Below the pieces are notes generated by a model, which did no database searches, was not told where the DNA came from, and saw nothing but the letters and a program-made list of their open reading frames with translations. From Mactromeris polynyma (taxonomy: Eukaryota > Mollusca > Bivalvia > Venerida > Mactridae): a DNA stretch of 64,000 bases. A program made the position numbers and the translations under genes. Where the stretch lies: contig JASFXZ010000005.1 of the NCBI GenBank assembly GCA_032209605.1, positions 31,856,905 to 31,920,904 on the forward strand. The letters are read 5' to 3'. Positions 38,201-53,200 of this stretch are shown here, one piece after another. The first letter of the stretch is position 1. The number at the start of each line of letters is the position of its first letter.

Positions 38201-41200
38201 GCACAAGACAAACCAGGTGATTGGATAGAGGTCTGGTGTGAGAATGATATTGACCGTCCATTACCGATTTCAAAATGATTATAAAGAAAGACAAGCAATC
38301 AAGTAAGCCCAACACTGACCAAGATAGAACCATGTAATTCTGTATCATGAAGACATCAACTAAATCCATATCAGAAATAAAGTTGCAGAAAAAAAATTAC
38401 GACAAGTAACTAAAATGTGTGTAAAAATAATACTGGTAACCAATGTGCGTTGTTAGTTGTTGTTAGAACAAAACACCAAAGTAGTACCAGGTACGTATCT
38501 GCATTTTGCTAATTAGGCTTAATTTACAGTACCAGTCTACTTTAATACAAGAAACTTTCAAACATTTCTCTTTAACAAGAGATTTTCCATGAACACCAGT
38601 AAACAAAAGATATTTCGTCGCCTTATTTCCAGAACCCTGTAACTCAATTTTTGGTAGTTTTGAGTATATGGAACAGTTGAATCCATCTTTCCAACCTCTT
38701 TCTATCTGTACTACCTATATCGTTTTGAAATGCACATAACTTAAATAAAATGCAATTCCATAACCCTGTATGTATCTCTAGAGGGTAAAATTTTAAATCT
38801 CAAAAAGATGAAAAACAAGTAATGGGGTTCTAGAAATAATGCGACAATTTCTCAATAAAAACAACTTAAGATGTATTAACTTCATGCAAAATGCGTATCA
38901 GGGGCAGTGGTGGTCTTAATAGCTTGCTTGTGATTTAAAAACTTTGGCTTACATGGGCATTCAAAACAATAACTAGCTTATTAAAGCAGGTAACACATCA
39001 ATCTCTACAATGTAGCAACATGATTAATCTAAGGTCTCAATATAGCAATCTAGTGAAACAATCATATATTATACTAGCTGTAGATTATAAGAATCTTCCG
39101 CTGGCTTCCAGTATGGAAAAATGATCCGGCTCAAGGATTATTGCTTTTACTTAAATAGTTATCCCCACACAAAGCCTGAGTGACAGATGTTTTTTCTTGC
39201 ATACATTTTTTAAGTAATGAAGGATAAGAGTTAATAAAACGATTAACCTTTTAAAGATTTTTGGTTATAGCAACTGGTGATTTTTAAAAATTTGTTCAAA
39301 GTTCTAGTTCTCTGTGATATGACATCATTATGTGACATCATCAGCAAGAGACTCATACTACACTGGGGGTGTAAGACAGAGCTTTCCAGTAGATACTGGA
39401 GATCCCCGACTGGTACGCAAGAACATATTGTATCCTAGTCAAACACTGTACGTATGATGTGAAATCATCACTAATGTTACATACTACTGTAACAGTGGAT
39501 CTATTTGTGAGTAAATAATCACAAAGCAAAATGTTTGCGAATTTCCAAAATGCGAGATAAATAAATTTAACAAGAAAATAGAAAATCTGCTTCTACAAAA
39601 GCGGCATTTACGCTGGCTGATATTTTACCAACTCTCTAGAAATTGTGAAATTCAAAAACATTTCTGTGTCACAAATGTTACCACTTATACAGTATACCAA
39701 ATATGGTAAAAGCATGTATGATAAAAACAATAAAATAATGTGCAAAAACAAAGCCAAACAATAGATGAGAACTAGATGGGTACAGGAGTATTTACAGTCC
39801 ACTGAGTGGTTGATATTGTATGATATAGACTTCTTTTATTTACTCGAGAATGTTGTAAACAAATTGTGAGGTCAGCCAATGAAAAGACATTTTGGAAAAT
39901 ATTGACCAATAGACAATGTGTATCCAAAACACTACTTGCAACTAATTGTTAATCAACAGTAGCTGAAGTTTTTACAAGAAAAAAACTATGACATAAAAAT
40001 ACCATTTTTCACAATAAACAACTATTCAGGTATATCTAGTGCAAATGTACTAAAGTGTGATTTAGTACTCAGGTACCAGAGTTATCTGACCTAAATCCCG
40101 GGCACTAAATCACTACCAGGGTACTTATGCACCATTTTCCAGCTTGTCCTGGCTCTATAGCGAAGATAAAAATTAACATGCAGAATGCTCACAATCAATT
40201 TTTCTATGAAAATACTCTTGTACACATATCTAAGTTCTGATATTCAAATTAAAACTACTAAAAACCACAGAATGTTACAAGGGAGACAACCAGGATTGTT
40301 TGGTCATGTGATAATCTAACATGTCAGTCAGTGAGTCAAGGAATTGCCCTTATATGGTAAACAACTGAAAGATTGATCATTTGTCAATTTGTCAAATTAT
40401 TTTAATAGACTATTTGACTTCAATCTCATGAATAAATCTGATAATATGATTTAGACTTATGAAAAGAAGACTGTTGATTGGTTGGATTGAAGTGGGTATG
40501 GTCTGATGATTTATTTATGTTCCGCATTCAAAATCATTTTACTTAGATCAAGACCTGGTTGAATATATACATCTAAAAAATAGTTTTAGTGTTTATATAT
40601 TTCTTTATATTCCTGCAGAGGTTATCTTTTGAGCGGCATGCAGTTAATTAATGCTAATGATGTTCCTTGCTATATTCAAGCTACTTGGCTAAATGAAAAC
40701 ATAGCATATATGAAAGACATACTAAGGTTATAATAACGATCATGTAAAAGATAAATGCCATAAAACTGCATCTGCCGTATTATTTCAAATCTAGATACAA
40801 TAATATTGCACCGAATGAATAAATTTGGTTAGGGGCAAAACTAATGTAAATCAGTTTTGATAGGAAGCAATTATGATAGTAGTCCCACTAATTAAGTTCA
40901 TAATTATGATTAGTATTATTTTTCAGACGCATGTTCCATGACTCAAAGACTGTTTACGCGTCTTGAAGAAGAAGTGCGATATCACATGCAAAGTTTGCTA
41001 ACCGAATTCGGACGTAATCCAAGACAGATTTAAATCTGTCGTCTCGTTCAATGTCGGATCTACTGAATAGGATTCTGAAAAAGTATACATGTAATTCTTG
41101 ACTACATACATAGAGAATATAGTAAAAGCACATATAAAAACATGCATAAAATGTTAAATACATGTACATGTTTAATGCATAAAATAACACTCCCAGTTTC

Positions 41201-44200
41201 CCGGCATGAGGCTAAGTTTCGGAGTGAGTCAAATGATAATACATGCTTATTATATAAGAACATAATATTATCTTTTTACAACATTATTACAAGGTTGATA
41301 TACGATGATGGGGTGATATCGTGTATATTTGGACTATTTCACGTTCAATTTTTAGAACTAGCCACTTGCCGAGCAACTGCCATGATAATGAAATCATGGT
41401 ATCGTTTATACACACAAACACCCAAATCTAGATCCATACATTACATACTGATGTTAATATCAATGGAATGAGAATAAGTTTTATACATTAGTACTCATTA
41501 TGACACAAAAACATATTTATAGTAATTTGTATGAAGTTATTCAATAAAGTCACCAGGAAAATGATGGTAGTCAGTCAGTAGTTACTCATAGTTCATGCCA
41601 TTCTGTTACTTATACCAACATAGATCAGTATTTCTGTATCTAAATACATATCTTAATAAGATGTTTTGTACATACGAGAATATCTTTCATGTTTTTGAAC
41701 AATTTACCATCCACAAGATTGTGTTCAAATTAAGGGTATTAATTTTACAATACCATGATTCCAATATTTACTACAAGTTACCATAACATGTCAGTACATT
41801 AATATTACATAATACCATACATAAATATGAAACATGTACAGCAATACCATTACACTTTCTCTGGTCAATAAATGAAGACACAAATGTTATGAGTTAAAAC
41901 TGTGACATGGATATTTACCCAAACTGGAGGCCCAATAACCACTTTCCTCTAACGACAAAAATCTATTTTTAGCAAACTGACCTTCATAGAAACTTTCATA
42001 TTTCAACATGGTGAAGTTGGATAGATACTTAAATTTAGGCTCAAACACTTTTTTTCAGATTTCATGCCCGCAGTGGGGTGTTCGTACAATCCACAAATGC
42101 ATAAAATATACACCAAAACATGGCCGACAGTGACACTCGATGTCAGGATTATTACCATCACTCAGGACTCAAATATTTCACTCTCCTGAGTTTGAGAGCT
42201 GAGAGAGATTTAAATGGTCGGATTGATGATTTATAATTCTATGTCATTGGCAGATTGCACAGAACATAACGAAGAGTGAAAGTGAAATAAATCTATTTGT
42301 TTGTCTTTAAAACAAATGTAATAATTCTTATTTGTGTTAAACACTGTCATTGAAAAAAAGACGCAAAATAAACGGTACTTTCTGACCAATCAATGCTTTC
42401 CATCACAAGTTACAAGCAAGGCAAAGATGAAGACATTAAAAGATATTGGTAAGGAGCATAGCTACGCTTTTTGTATTCCGTTTTGACAAGACACAAAATA
42501 GAGACAGTGCAAATTTCTCCAAAACAAGTTGAACATTTTAAATAACTCTAACTACTAATTGGTTGTACATAAATCAAAGTGCTATGCAAGTGCCATTGAA
42601 TTAATGATGACTAGATGACTATGAAATTATAGTGGGACGGCTACATGCGTTGTCTAACACTATCGTGAATGGAATAAAATCTCACACCTTCTTCAGTATC
42701 CTCCATGATTTTGTCGATATTTCTCTGCGAAGTGTTGAGGCTGCTCGGTCTCTTACCACGACGATGATGCACTTCAGAATCTAAACTCATATCACTTTCT
42801 GTGACATCAGTGTAACTATCGTCTGTGAAATCCCTCGACGTCTGAAAATATTTCACATTTCATGAGTCACATTTTTAACTAAAATAACTCTAGAGGCTAC
42901 TAACAGCCTAGTGGTTTACATAAATGATTACTCTATATTTATCATTATACTTTAATAGATTTATACTAATCTTGTAATACATTTGTAGCATATATTAATC
43001 CTACAATATGTAGTGGTGCCAATTATATGTCATCTACAGTAATTTACATGTTTTACTCCTATAGATGATAACCATGCTGTTGATGCTTTGAAATGGAAAA
43101 TGTGTGCTATTCATTACATGGTACAAATAACGAAAATAGTCGATAATGTCTGAATCATTTTTTCGGTATATTTTCAACAAAAAATTCAATCATCCCCCAT
43201 TTTATCATCATTACCGTTATTACACTAAATTTGATATCATAATCACACTATAAACATAGCAACTGATTATTACGGGAAAATATTTTTATAAAACTCACCT
43301 GTTGATCTCTGGTCTTAGTTCTATTGCTGGCCCGTGATGGCGTCTTACGTTCCTCTTTGGTTGGAGTTTTAGTCCGTGCCTCATTTTCTGTCTGCTTTGT
43401 TTCAGGAAGTGGAAATGCCTTGGTTGGTGTGCGACGAGAAGATCTCGATGAAGCGACTGACCTTGCTGACCTCGGAGTTGTGGCCCTTGCACTGTCTTCT
43501 GATCGGTTACTTTGACGAGAGCTAGGCCTAAAACAACAGCAATAGATATTTTTAGATGGTACCCCATAATCAAGACAGTAATCTTATAAAACAAGGTGAT
43601 CATTTAGATTGAATCAAAATTTAGCTAACAAGAGCATGATAAAATCAGCAAGTATTAATAATAATGATTTTAGCACACATCAGCATAAGTGCACACAGAA
43701 ATAAGCTACTGATGACAATTTTTGAACAATCAGACAGCAGTATTGTAAACACAGGCAAAATGTATGAAAATAAATATTCATTAATGAAAAGCAGCAATAA
43801 TAGAAAGAAGAAGAGATCGTTTAGATACTAAAGATACAATGTTAGCAATGAATATACATTGTATATCTTTTCTGACACATGTAACATATTGCAAGGTCCA
43901 TAAACTTGATATCACATCTCTCAAGTGTGATCTGTCTCAAACTTAGATTGCCAGAACTTACATATTAAGCTATATATTACATAGCCAATGGAAACAGACA
44001 GAGTGTAAGCTACATATAGGCATGCTTCTGTTACCATCAGAGACTGTTTGTAAAGTAAATATTCATTACAAAATAAATATTTGACAAGGGAGATATCTCA
44101 ACAAAAAAAGTGTGGTCAAATCCAGACTAGAACAGTAACCTTGCAATGTTAGTAGACGCACTTACAGCAACATGAAACCTGATGTTTTCATTATAAATAT

Positions 44201-47200
44201 ACAAGCATTAGATCATGGTACACAGTCAATACACAAAATATACTGGAACAACCATAAGTTATGATATGAAATCACTTCAACATCAAACATATACATTTCA
44301 ACATAAGATCACCACAAGCAGACGGCGATGCTCGTCCATAGGTTACATTATCACTCAGACATCTACTTTCTAAGAAACCGAGCTAAACGCCATAGTTCAC
44401 ATTTTTGTGAATGCAGACAACCAATGAGCGATGATCAAACTACGACAAATTTTTAATTTTTTTCAACAGATGGATATTATAAGATTTAATGAAGACCAAC
44501 TGATGAAAGACGACGCATAATACAATAATCATGTTACATTGTTTACATGCAGTATTATAGCAAACAAAGCCAACACAAATCACCGTTGTCATGAAATTTA
44601 AAAAAATCAAATTTTATACAAAAAAAACTCTCCAATATTAAACATGTACATGTATAATACAAAACATTTCAAACTTCATACATACCACAAAATATTACTA
44701 CTTAATATATAACGTCCCCATTTCTTTGTACTAATAATACACGTTAAATAATATGTTAAAAAATATTTCCAAAAAAAATCCTAGAATAGAGAAATACATT
44801 AGCGCAATCCAGCGTCAATCTCTTACAATGTACAGTGTACTTTGTATAAATCTTGTAACCTTGTATTGATATTATACCAACGTACTCGCTTACTGACTAC
44901 ATGTATATAATTAAATCATCTAAACATCAATAATCTAATATTGTTCTATTAATTACTACAATCTGTCACAAACGATAATTACCGGTCGCAGTTATTGCAT
45001 AGAGTAAACTATTAATATCAGCAGCATGGGTTCCTGTAAGTGCTCAATCTCAGGGTCATTGTGATATTGTTGTACTGGATTTTACCATTTAATACCCAAA
45101 TTACGAGGGTCATGCAAAAAGTTCTGTCACTGGGTTCGGATTTCTTAAGTGCTACGTTTTATCAAAACTATTTTTATTACAAACCTTCAAATTATTCCCC
45201 CTTTACCGAAACACATTTTTGTAACCTTTTTACCCAATCGCGAAAAGCAGATAAATAGTCTTCTTTTGGTATCTGATGGAGACACTGATAAATGGCGCTG
45301 CCAGGAGAACTTCTGGACTTATATTTCTTTCCAGAAAGCATTTTCTTAAGCCTTGGAAATAAAAAAAAATCACAGGGACTCAGGTCAGGTGAATAAGGCG
45401 GATGGTTTACAACTTCCACCTTTTCAGAAGCCAAAAAAGACTTAACAACCTCACACTTGTGAGAGGAGGCGTTGTCGTGTATAAGATGGACTCCTGAACA
45501 TCCTTTGCTTGGACGTTTCTTATTGTAAAACTCTTTCACTTTCTTCAGTACAGAGTTCTTGTAGAATCGTCCAGTGACTGTATGACCAGATCGACAAGGC
45601 TATATCTTTCACCGACAATCACGCATCCTGTTCGACCACAACTTTTACAGCAGCGATGTTTGCCTTGGAAACAGAGGTTTTAGGCCTACCAGAACGGGTA
45701 TCATCTTCGACAGATAATTTCCCAGCTTTAAAAGCTTTAACCCACCTTAAAACTGTGCGCATTGAACTGGCCTGAGGTCCATATATACCACACAATTCAT
45801 CAAATATCTATATCAAGCCTAATGCGGCATTTAATATAGCTACGAATTTCAGTCTTTTCGTCCATTTTACAATGTGAAAAGTAAATTGGTCAGTGTATAT
45901 GACTGCATGTATTTCAATTTGAAATAACTCGGTCATTTGAAAAGCAATTTGCACAAAATAAACGGATATCGTTAGCTATTGGACACACCATTCAAGTGCA
46001 ATGAAGTGTTTTAAAAAATACCTGGGATAAAACTACGGAAGCCCATTAGTGACAGAACTTTTTGCATGACCCTCGTACATATAATTTAGAGAAAAATTTA
46101 CGCTTCAGCCAGAATCCTTGGGGTCAAAATATGGCTTTTTTGAATTTCCAGGGGTCAAGTTCAGGGTCAAATGGAACTCCTGAGCAGTCATATAATAAAA
46201 GACAGCTTTATGTGAAATGTTCAATAATCTCATACCATTAGATACTGTCAGACAAAAACCATCATAGACATTATTTGTATTCTTATTACTTTTCAGGTAT
46301 GGTTTGAGATGATTTAATTGTATTGCTAGACTATCTTTCTATATTAAACAAACTGATGGTAAAGACAAGTTATTAACAACACAGATTGATGTACTCTGTA
46401 TAAATAAGCAGACTAGACTTTCGGGATTTACAGTCAGACCTCGTTCATTCGAATTCATCGGGTCCGAAATTTTATTTCAAATAACACATGGTTTCGCTTT
46501 TTTTTTTTTTCAATTCGGTGTGCTTAAGAAGATACATTGGGACCTAATTTTTTTTTAGATGATACCAAGCATTCAGATAGAAGGTTGTCACATAAACGAG
46601 GCCAGACTGTACTACAAAATGCCACAGTTCTATTTTATCTACTTTGAATGGACACAGTAACTAAACATTTTTGCTAAAAATGCTTTCTACCACTAGAATT
46701 ATGTCTACCACTATTGTTATTTCTATAAATAACTTAAAGCCACAATAATTACCTTCCAGGTTGATCTGGATTGCGTAACCTTAGTGATGATTGTTGAGGT
46801 TGTCTCCTTGACGACAGATTTCCAGCACTGACCTCTGACCCCACCATTGAACCAATGAAACCACTGTCGGTATCTAATTCTCTGCGACCTGTCATCTGTT
46901 TAAACTTTCCTGGGCCTGTATTTACAGGAAAGAAATCATAGATCTTAATAAATTATAAATGTTTTTGTGCAAAATAAAAATTTCACAAATGAAGACAGTT
47001 TTGTATCATTAATACATAATAAATTTAGGAGATTTTGTATACAACCAATAATTCCAGTTGGACCAAATAGACATTTCAAATTTTTTATTTAAGGAGTCGG
47101 TAATCAGTGCACAGTGAAAGTCAATAATAAGACCATCAATGGTTTTGAAGAAAGCTGTTCTTAGTTGTGAGTTGTGGTCTGATTATCAAGTTAAATATTG

Positions 47201-50200
47201 AATATGAAGAAAAATTAAAAAAATGTTAATGAAAATGCGGTCTTATTAATGTGGTGGTCTTAATTTTGAGGTGGTCTCTAAGTGAGCTTTACTCTATAGT
47301 TTTACTGTATATCAGGTATATTACCAGGTAACTTGGACAATGGACTATTAGGTCCAGAGTGACCACCAGCAGCTCCACCCTCATGTTCAGATATACCACT
47401 GTCTTGTAGACTGGTTGTACTGCCACCTTCTGATTTCTGTAATATTATAGAACTTTATGTTATAGAACAGTTATATAAAGAGCAACCTCTCTAGAACAAC
47501 ATCCTTTGGGAAACACCAATTTTGACTATGGATGGAGGTTGTTGCGCTAGATAGGTTAAACAGGAAGTAATATTTTACCACAGGATATATGATTATGTTG
47601 CTGAAGAGAGGTTGTTGTTCATGAGAGGGTTACTCTAGAAAGGTTAAATTGCATATAATACAATTTAATGACAATATTAGTAAAATTCTCAATAAGTATG
47701 GATGGTTGAAAAGATCTTTGGGTAAAAAAGCCAAATTCAAATACGATAATAAAATATTAGATTAAACACACTTGCTTTCAAAAGTAAAATCATTCAATAA
47801 GAATACAATTATACTATTTGTGGTATGTCTGATAATTATACATTTCATAATGATACATCTGAAAACAAATATATAACACAAAACATATGACTGCAAAAAA
47901 GATACAGTTACTTTACATAGCAAGATTGACAAGGGCTGATATAAACTATGACAGAAGTTTTTACATAATTCTATTTTTGTAATATCAGTGATTTCGCATG
48001 CGTTTACTAAAAATATGTAAACTCACAAAATAAAACTACCTTATGTCTAGTACAAATTTGTTTTTATAGTTTTACTTGTGAATTATACATACAACAAATG
48101 TAAGTGAAATATTAACAACTTAGGATATTTCATTTTTGACATGACAGTCAGTGAATACCAGAACATAGTAAACTAAAGATACAAGGAACATGTCATACAT
48201 TGTAAGACTATCAGACAGACGACGCCACAAAAATAAAAAATAAAAAATAAGACTCAAAGTTACAGACACACTTCATCTCTTCAATCATTGTCAAAACCAA
48301 CAGAAAGATCACACTTGTGGTCAAACCAACTAAAACTATCCACATAAGGTCAAACACCAATAAAACTAACATTTCTTGCACAGATCCTGGTTTAAAGTTT
48401 AGACAAGATTTTGACAAAATTCTGATGCAAAACCCAAGTCAGTGTATTATATTCATAATTTAACATGTAAAATAGAACCTTTTGCAATGGAGTCCTACTT
48501 AAAATTTAACTACGCTCAAAATCTTAGCAATTTACATGTAAGTACAAATCTACATCTAAATCATTTAGTATGGGAGAAAGTGAAGAGTCTATATGAGTAT
48601 TTATTCACCTGCAGAGAGACAGGTCTGATATCACCCTAGATGGAAATTAACAAACAATCTTAGTGAAAGTTAATGATCTATTCCTGTTGAACATTAAAAC
48701 AAACAATGTGCTATTATGAAGTGAATAATGTGATGATTTCAAACTGAAAATTTGAATGTTTTGTTAATACAATCACTCAGTGTGACAGATGTTGTCATGG
48801 ATACCTTGGAGCGAGGTTTTGGTGAGTGAACCGACGCTATACCACTATCTGCGATACTCGTAGAACTTGCACGTAATGATTCAAGACTCTATGGTAAAAC
48901 GGGAAATACTTTATGATAAGTTTAATATTTTATCCTCATTTAGAAATATTACTATTGATGATAAAACAGGGGTTCCACTAGGAGCTGAATCTCAAAGGGT
49001 TATTTTGATAATTTTTGACCGGATTTTGCCATTTTATAGCCAAAATATCTATAATTTAGAGAGAAATTGACCCTTCAGCCAGAATCCTGATTGTGAAAAT
49101 GTGGCTTTTTGGAAATTCCAGGGGTCAAAGGGTCAACTCAAGGGTCAAATGGAACCCCTGATTAAGTAATAGAAGACAATGAATAATACAGAAATATTTA
49201 TCAAACTTACATACTACATGTATATAACTGACATTTTCACAAGTCAAAAAGTTCACGCAATTAACAATTTCAGACCAATCGCAGAAAATACTTCTGTGAA
49301 AGAGGAAATTTATTTAGGCTGATTTTTTTCAAAACTCATGCATTTGCGAAAAATTTCAAACACTTCCTCTGAGTAAACTTTAGCACTAACACAGAACATT
49401 GTAACTGATGAACAGAAACTTAAAATGTCATTATATGTTTGTTTACTAAACATAGCCATAACAGGATGTAAAACATATTTTGTTGACAATTATAAAACAA
49501 TTCAGGCAAATAGATGTAATTGCTAAACATGCAGTTAAGATGTACGTGTCAAATATTTATCGATATACATACTTTTTTCAAATCTCGTCGATCACGGTCA
49601 GGGAAGTCATGTCGCCTTGGTCGTGGTAAACTCGGCACAGGAGAGTTCCGGTCATGTGATGAGAAATCTGGAGTGTGGCGCCCCCTGCTGGACAAACTAC
49701 TGTAGCTACCACTCCGATCTTTTCTTCTCAATCGAGATTCATGATCATCATAACCGCGATCATCTATAAAAAAAACGGAGTGAAGGACCTTGGCTAAATC
49801 GCTACTGATTTGAGAATTTCAAATTTCAAAACTTGATTTTACAATTGACACGTAGAAAATAACAACAACTATAAAATTTCTGATCTGTAAAACCATGAAT
49901 GTTGATCACTGTATCACTTATTGTCCTACATACGTCATCAATCTTACTGTAAGTAACTTTTATACATAAGCCTAGCTATCACAGTGGGTATCATGAATAG
50001 AGGTTGTGCGATCGAAACCCAAGGTGTATGCCTAAGGATGTCTGAAACCTCGTCATAACCTCGTATTCATGTTAGAGATGAACACATAATTACTTGTTGG
50101 AACAAAGGAAACTCAGTTTAAGACAAATGACCCTAGATACAAAATATGTCTGTTGTATTCAGACTGTTGTACTACTTATAACCATGGTGTTTAAATTTAC

Positions 50201-53200
50201 ATACAGTATTACCTAACTGATTATATATTTCTATGCCAACTGATGGAATCATGCTTATTAGAATCTCACTCGAGTCAGATTCATGTAAAAATAAGTACCA
50301 GTGTTTTATGATGGGTATAGTAGTGACCTTTGCATGGTTCACACCCACAACCTCCAGATTTAGCAGCCACTACCTTACCCACAACTGCTCCCAATTAATG
50401 ATTATATGTCGACTTTCAGACTTAGAGGAAAAGTAGGATTGGAAGAAATAAAGGCATTGGTACCAACCATCATGATAATCACTTCTGTAAGATCTGTTAG
50501 ACGCCATTGAAGTGTTCAAATTTTCCTGTGACCTTGAGTTCAAATTATCCCGTGACCTTGAGTTCAAATTTTCCTGTGACCTCGAGTTCAAATTATCCCG
50601 TGACCTTGAGTTCAAATTCTCCTGTGACGATGACATTGATTTTCTTCCATCTTCAGGTTCTTTGCTTCTTTCCCATCTAGAAATAGAGAAGAAATAAATT
50701 TGACTGAAAAAACAGCATCTCTAGTAGTCCACTAATCAAACCAGATTATTGAATCAATGTGCAGTGGTCTAATCTTATACTGACCTTTGATTACCTTAAG
50801 TTCAAAGTTGAATGGTAAGTAGTTTTACGACAAATGTCAAAGTAAGTTACATTTGAAGGTTAATATTTTTTTTATTAAAAAAGAAGAAGATCATATCTGT
50901 TTATTTGGACAAACTGTAAATATATCAATTATAAGTAGAGTCAATTTTCAGATTCTTGTTATGAGCTACATAGATCTATTCATAAGATTAACTTGAAAAT
51001 TACTGCAAATCATAGCATTTGAGTTTTGATTCATGTGACAATGTAAACAATGGTATATGCAGGGGTTCTACTTGCATGGGTCAAAGGGTCAACTCCTGGG
51101 GTCAAATGGAACACCTAATACCAGTATAAGCAGCAAAAAATAAAACTTATTTATTTACTAGCATATACTAATTTTTATTAGGACACTAAGTCCAGTGAGA
51201 TAAGAAACTATAAGTACAACTAAACTATGTAAATCATCTAGAAGCAAATGTAGAGCATATTTCATATTATGGTACACTAGCATTCATTTCATACAGAACA
51301 AGATATGAAATACATGAACACAACGTATAACAAACACACAATAGACACACATTTCACAGAATAGCCAATGAATTTATTAAAAACAGACTATAAACAATGA
51401 CGGGCAGTGTAATATTGGAGCAGCAAACTTCAGGCTGGGGGTACAAGGACGTCCGACACGGGGGTACAAGGACGTCTGACACGGGGGTACAAGGACGTCC
51501 AACACTGCAACACTCATAGCAATGATTACAACTAAGAATATCACACTATGTATTGGTTAAAAACAACAAACCATTGGCTTCTATTTCACATGATGTCGTA
51601 AAAGCTGCTGCCTACTGCTTCATCAATTTTAATTCAAGTACAAAATAACATTAATGGTAGCAATGAAATAGACAATCTTGTGTTAGAGCATGTCGGATAA
51701 TTAATGTATCACGTTTTAGGCATATAGATAGAGAACATTGAATCGTTGAAACAAACTCTCGGAAACTAACAACACTAAGCAAGGTAAAAAGTGTCATTTT
51801 AGCTAAATCAATGGTAAATAGAATATTACATAAATTGACTACAATTTGATAAACATTTTTGCATGGGGGTAGTCTGATCTGACAGGTGCAATTTTCCTTG
51901 GCTGGCTCACATAATTATATGTTCTATATAATGCAGAAGGGATAAAGGGAGAGAACTCTGGATGGGATAAAGGGAGAGAATTCTGGATGGGATAATGGGA
52001 GATAACTCATGACAATCCCTTTGGGCTTGCTCAAGAGAAACAAAATCCAACAGGATAAATAGATAGGATGAAGTACCCTGTCAATACTCATGAATTAGAT
52101 GCTGCAACATCAAGATTTCTGAGAATAATCAAAAGAAAGCAATTTGTATTTCCAACAAGAACTCTTGCTCACAAGTTGAAACACGGTAGATGAGTGATTT
52201 TAAGAGTTTACCATGAGGACTGATATTTTAGTAAGTATTTTATTAATATACACATGCATATACATTTTCACATGTATAATCAACAAAAATAAAAACTCGC
52301 CATTTTCAAGCACAATAATTTTTGCACAACACATTCTGTGCATAAAACCTGTCTTGAATATGCATCCATTTAAATATAGCTCAATAATATTTTCAGATTT
52401 AAGCTGTATAATAATATTTCCTCGCATTTGCAATTTATTAGTATCTGACGAAAATTAGATGGCGTGTTTCCTTTTTTGTCGAGTACACATAGACAGACGG
52501 TGCATTCAGTGACATTTTATATAACAATAAAATATACATCTAATACGTCTAGCATTTGTGCAATAATATGCTTGCTGGTTCTATATAGATAAGCATTTAT
52601 ATATTAGCCAATCGCTGAGTACCTATCAATACTCTCCGCCAAACTCCATGTTTCAGAAGCCGTCAAAATTTCATACGATTTTGCCGGCGATTTATCGGTC
52701 CTAGGTTGAGGTAGTTTACGCTTCTCCGGAGCGGGTGGCTTATTTTCAGACGTAAGATTTTCCGTAGATTTCACCAGATCAGATTTTATTGCTTGCTCTG
52801 AACTGGATTCCACAAATCTTCAACAGTATGAGAACATTTTTACCATATGACGTACACTAATAACCAATAGCACACACATGACGTTTATCGGAAATTATGA
52901 ACAACTACGAACATGGTTCAAATATTCAATGAATACTTTCCACAAAATTTTGAAATTAAGCTTAATTTTGTTAATAGAGGCAGTTCAATCTCTTTTAAAA
53001 TTGATATACACATCAAAGGAATAAACAAAGACAAACAAATGTTACATTAACAAACAACAGATAAACTATCAAAGAAATTAAATAAAGTCGGATCACATTC
53101 CGTCTGCATTTGTTTCCTGTAATTGTCTATAAACAGTAAAGAAAGTTTAAGATAACAAAACATGTCAACATGATTACAGCAGACGACATCATCTCAAATA

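Larger units (their letters stand above)
45024..46182. mobile_element. Foldback element family E, split by a mariner insertion
   Basis: The left part (45024-45102: ATGGGTTCCTGTAAGTGCTC onward) and right part (46078-46182: ATAATTTAGAGAAAAATTTA to GGTCAAATGGAACTCCTG) match the two halves of the uninterrupted copy at 48967-49160. The mariner element sits exactly between them. Confidence 0.82.

Noticed and set aside
45040..45349. Plus-strand open frames across the mariner element
   Set aside because: They are the antisense of the transposase.
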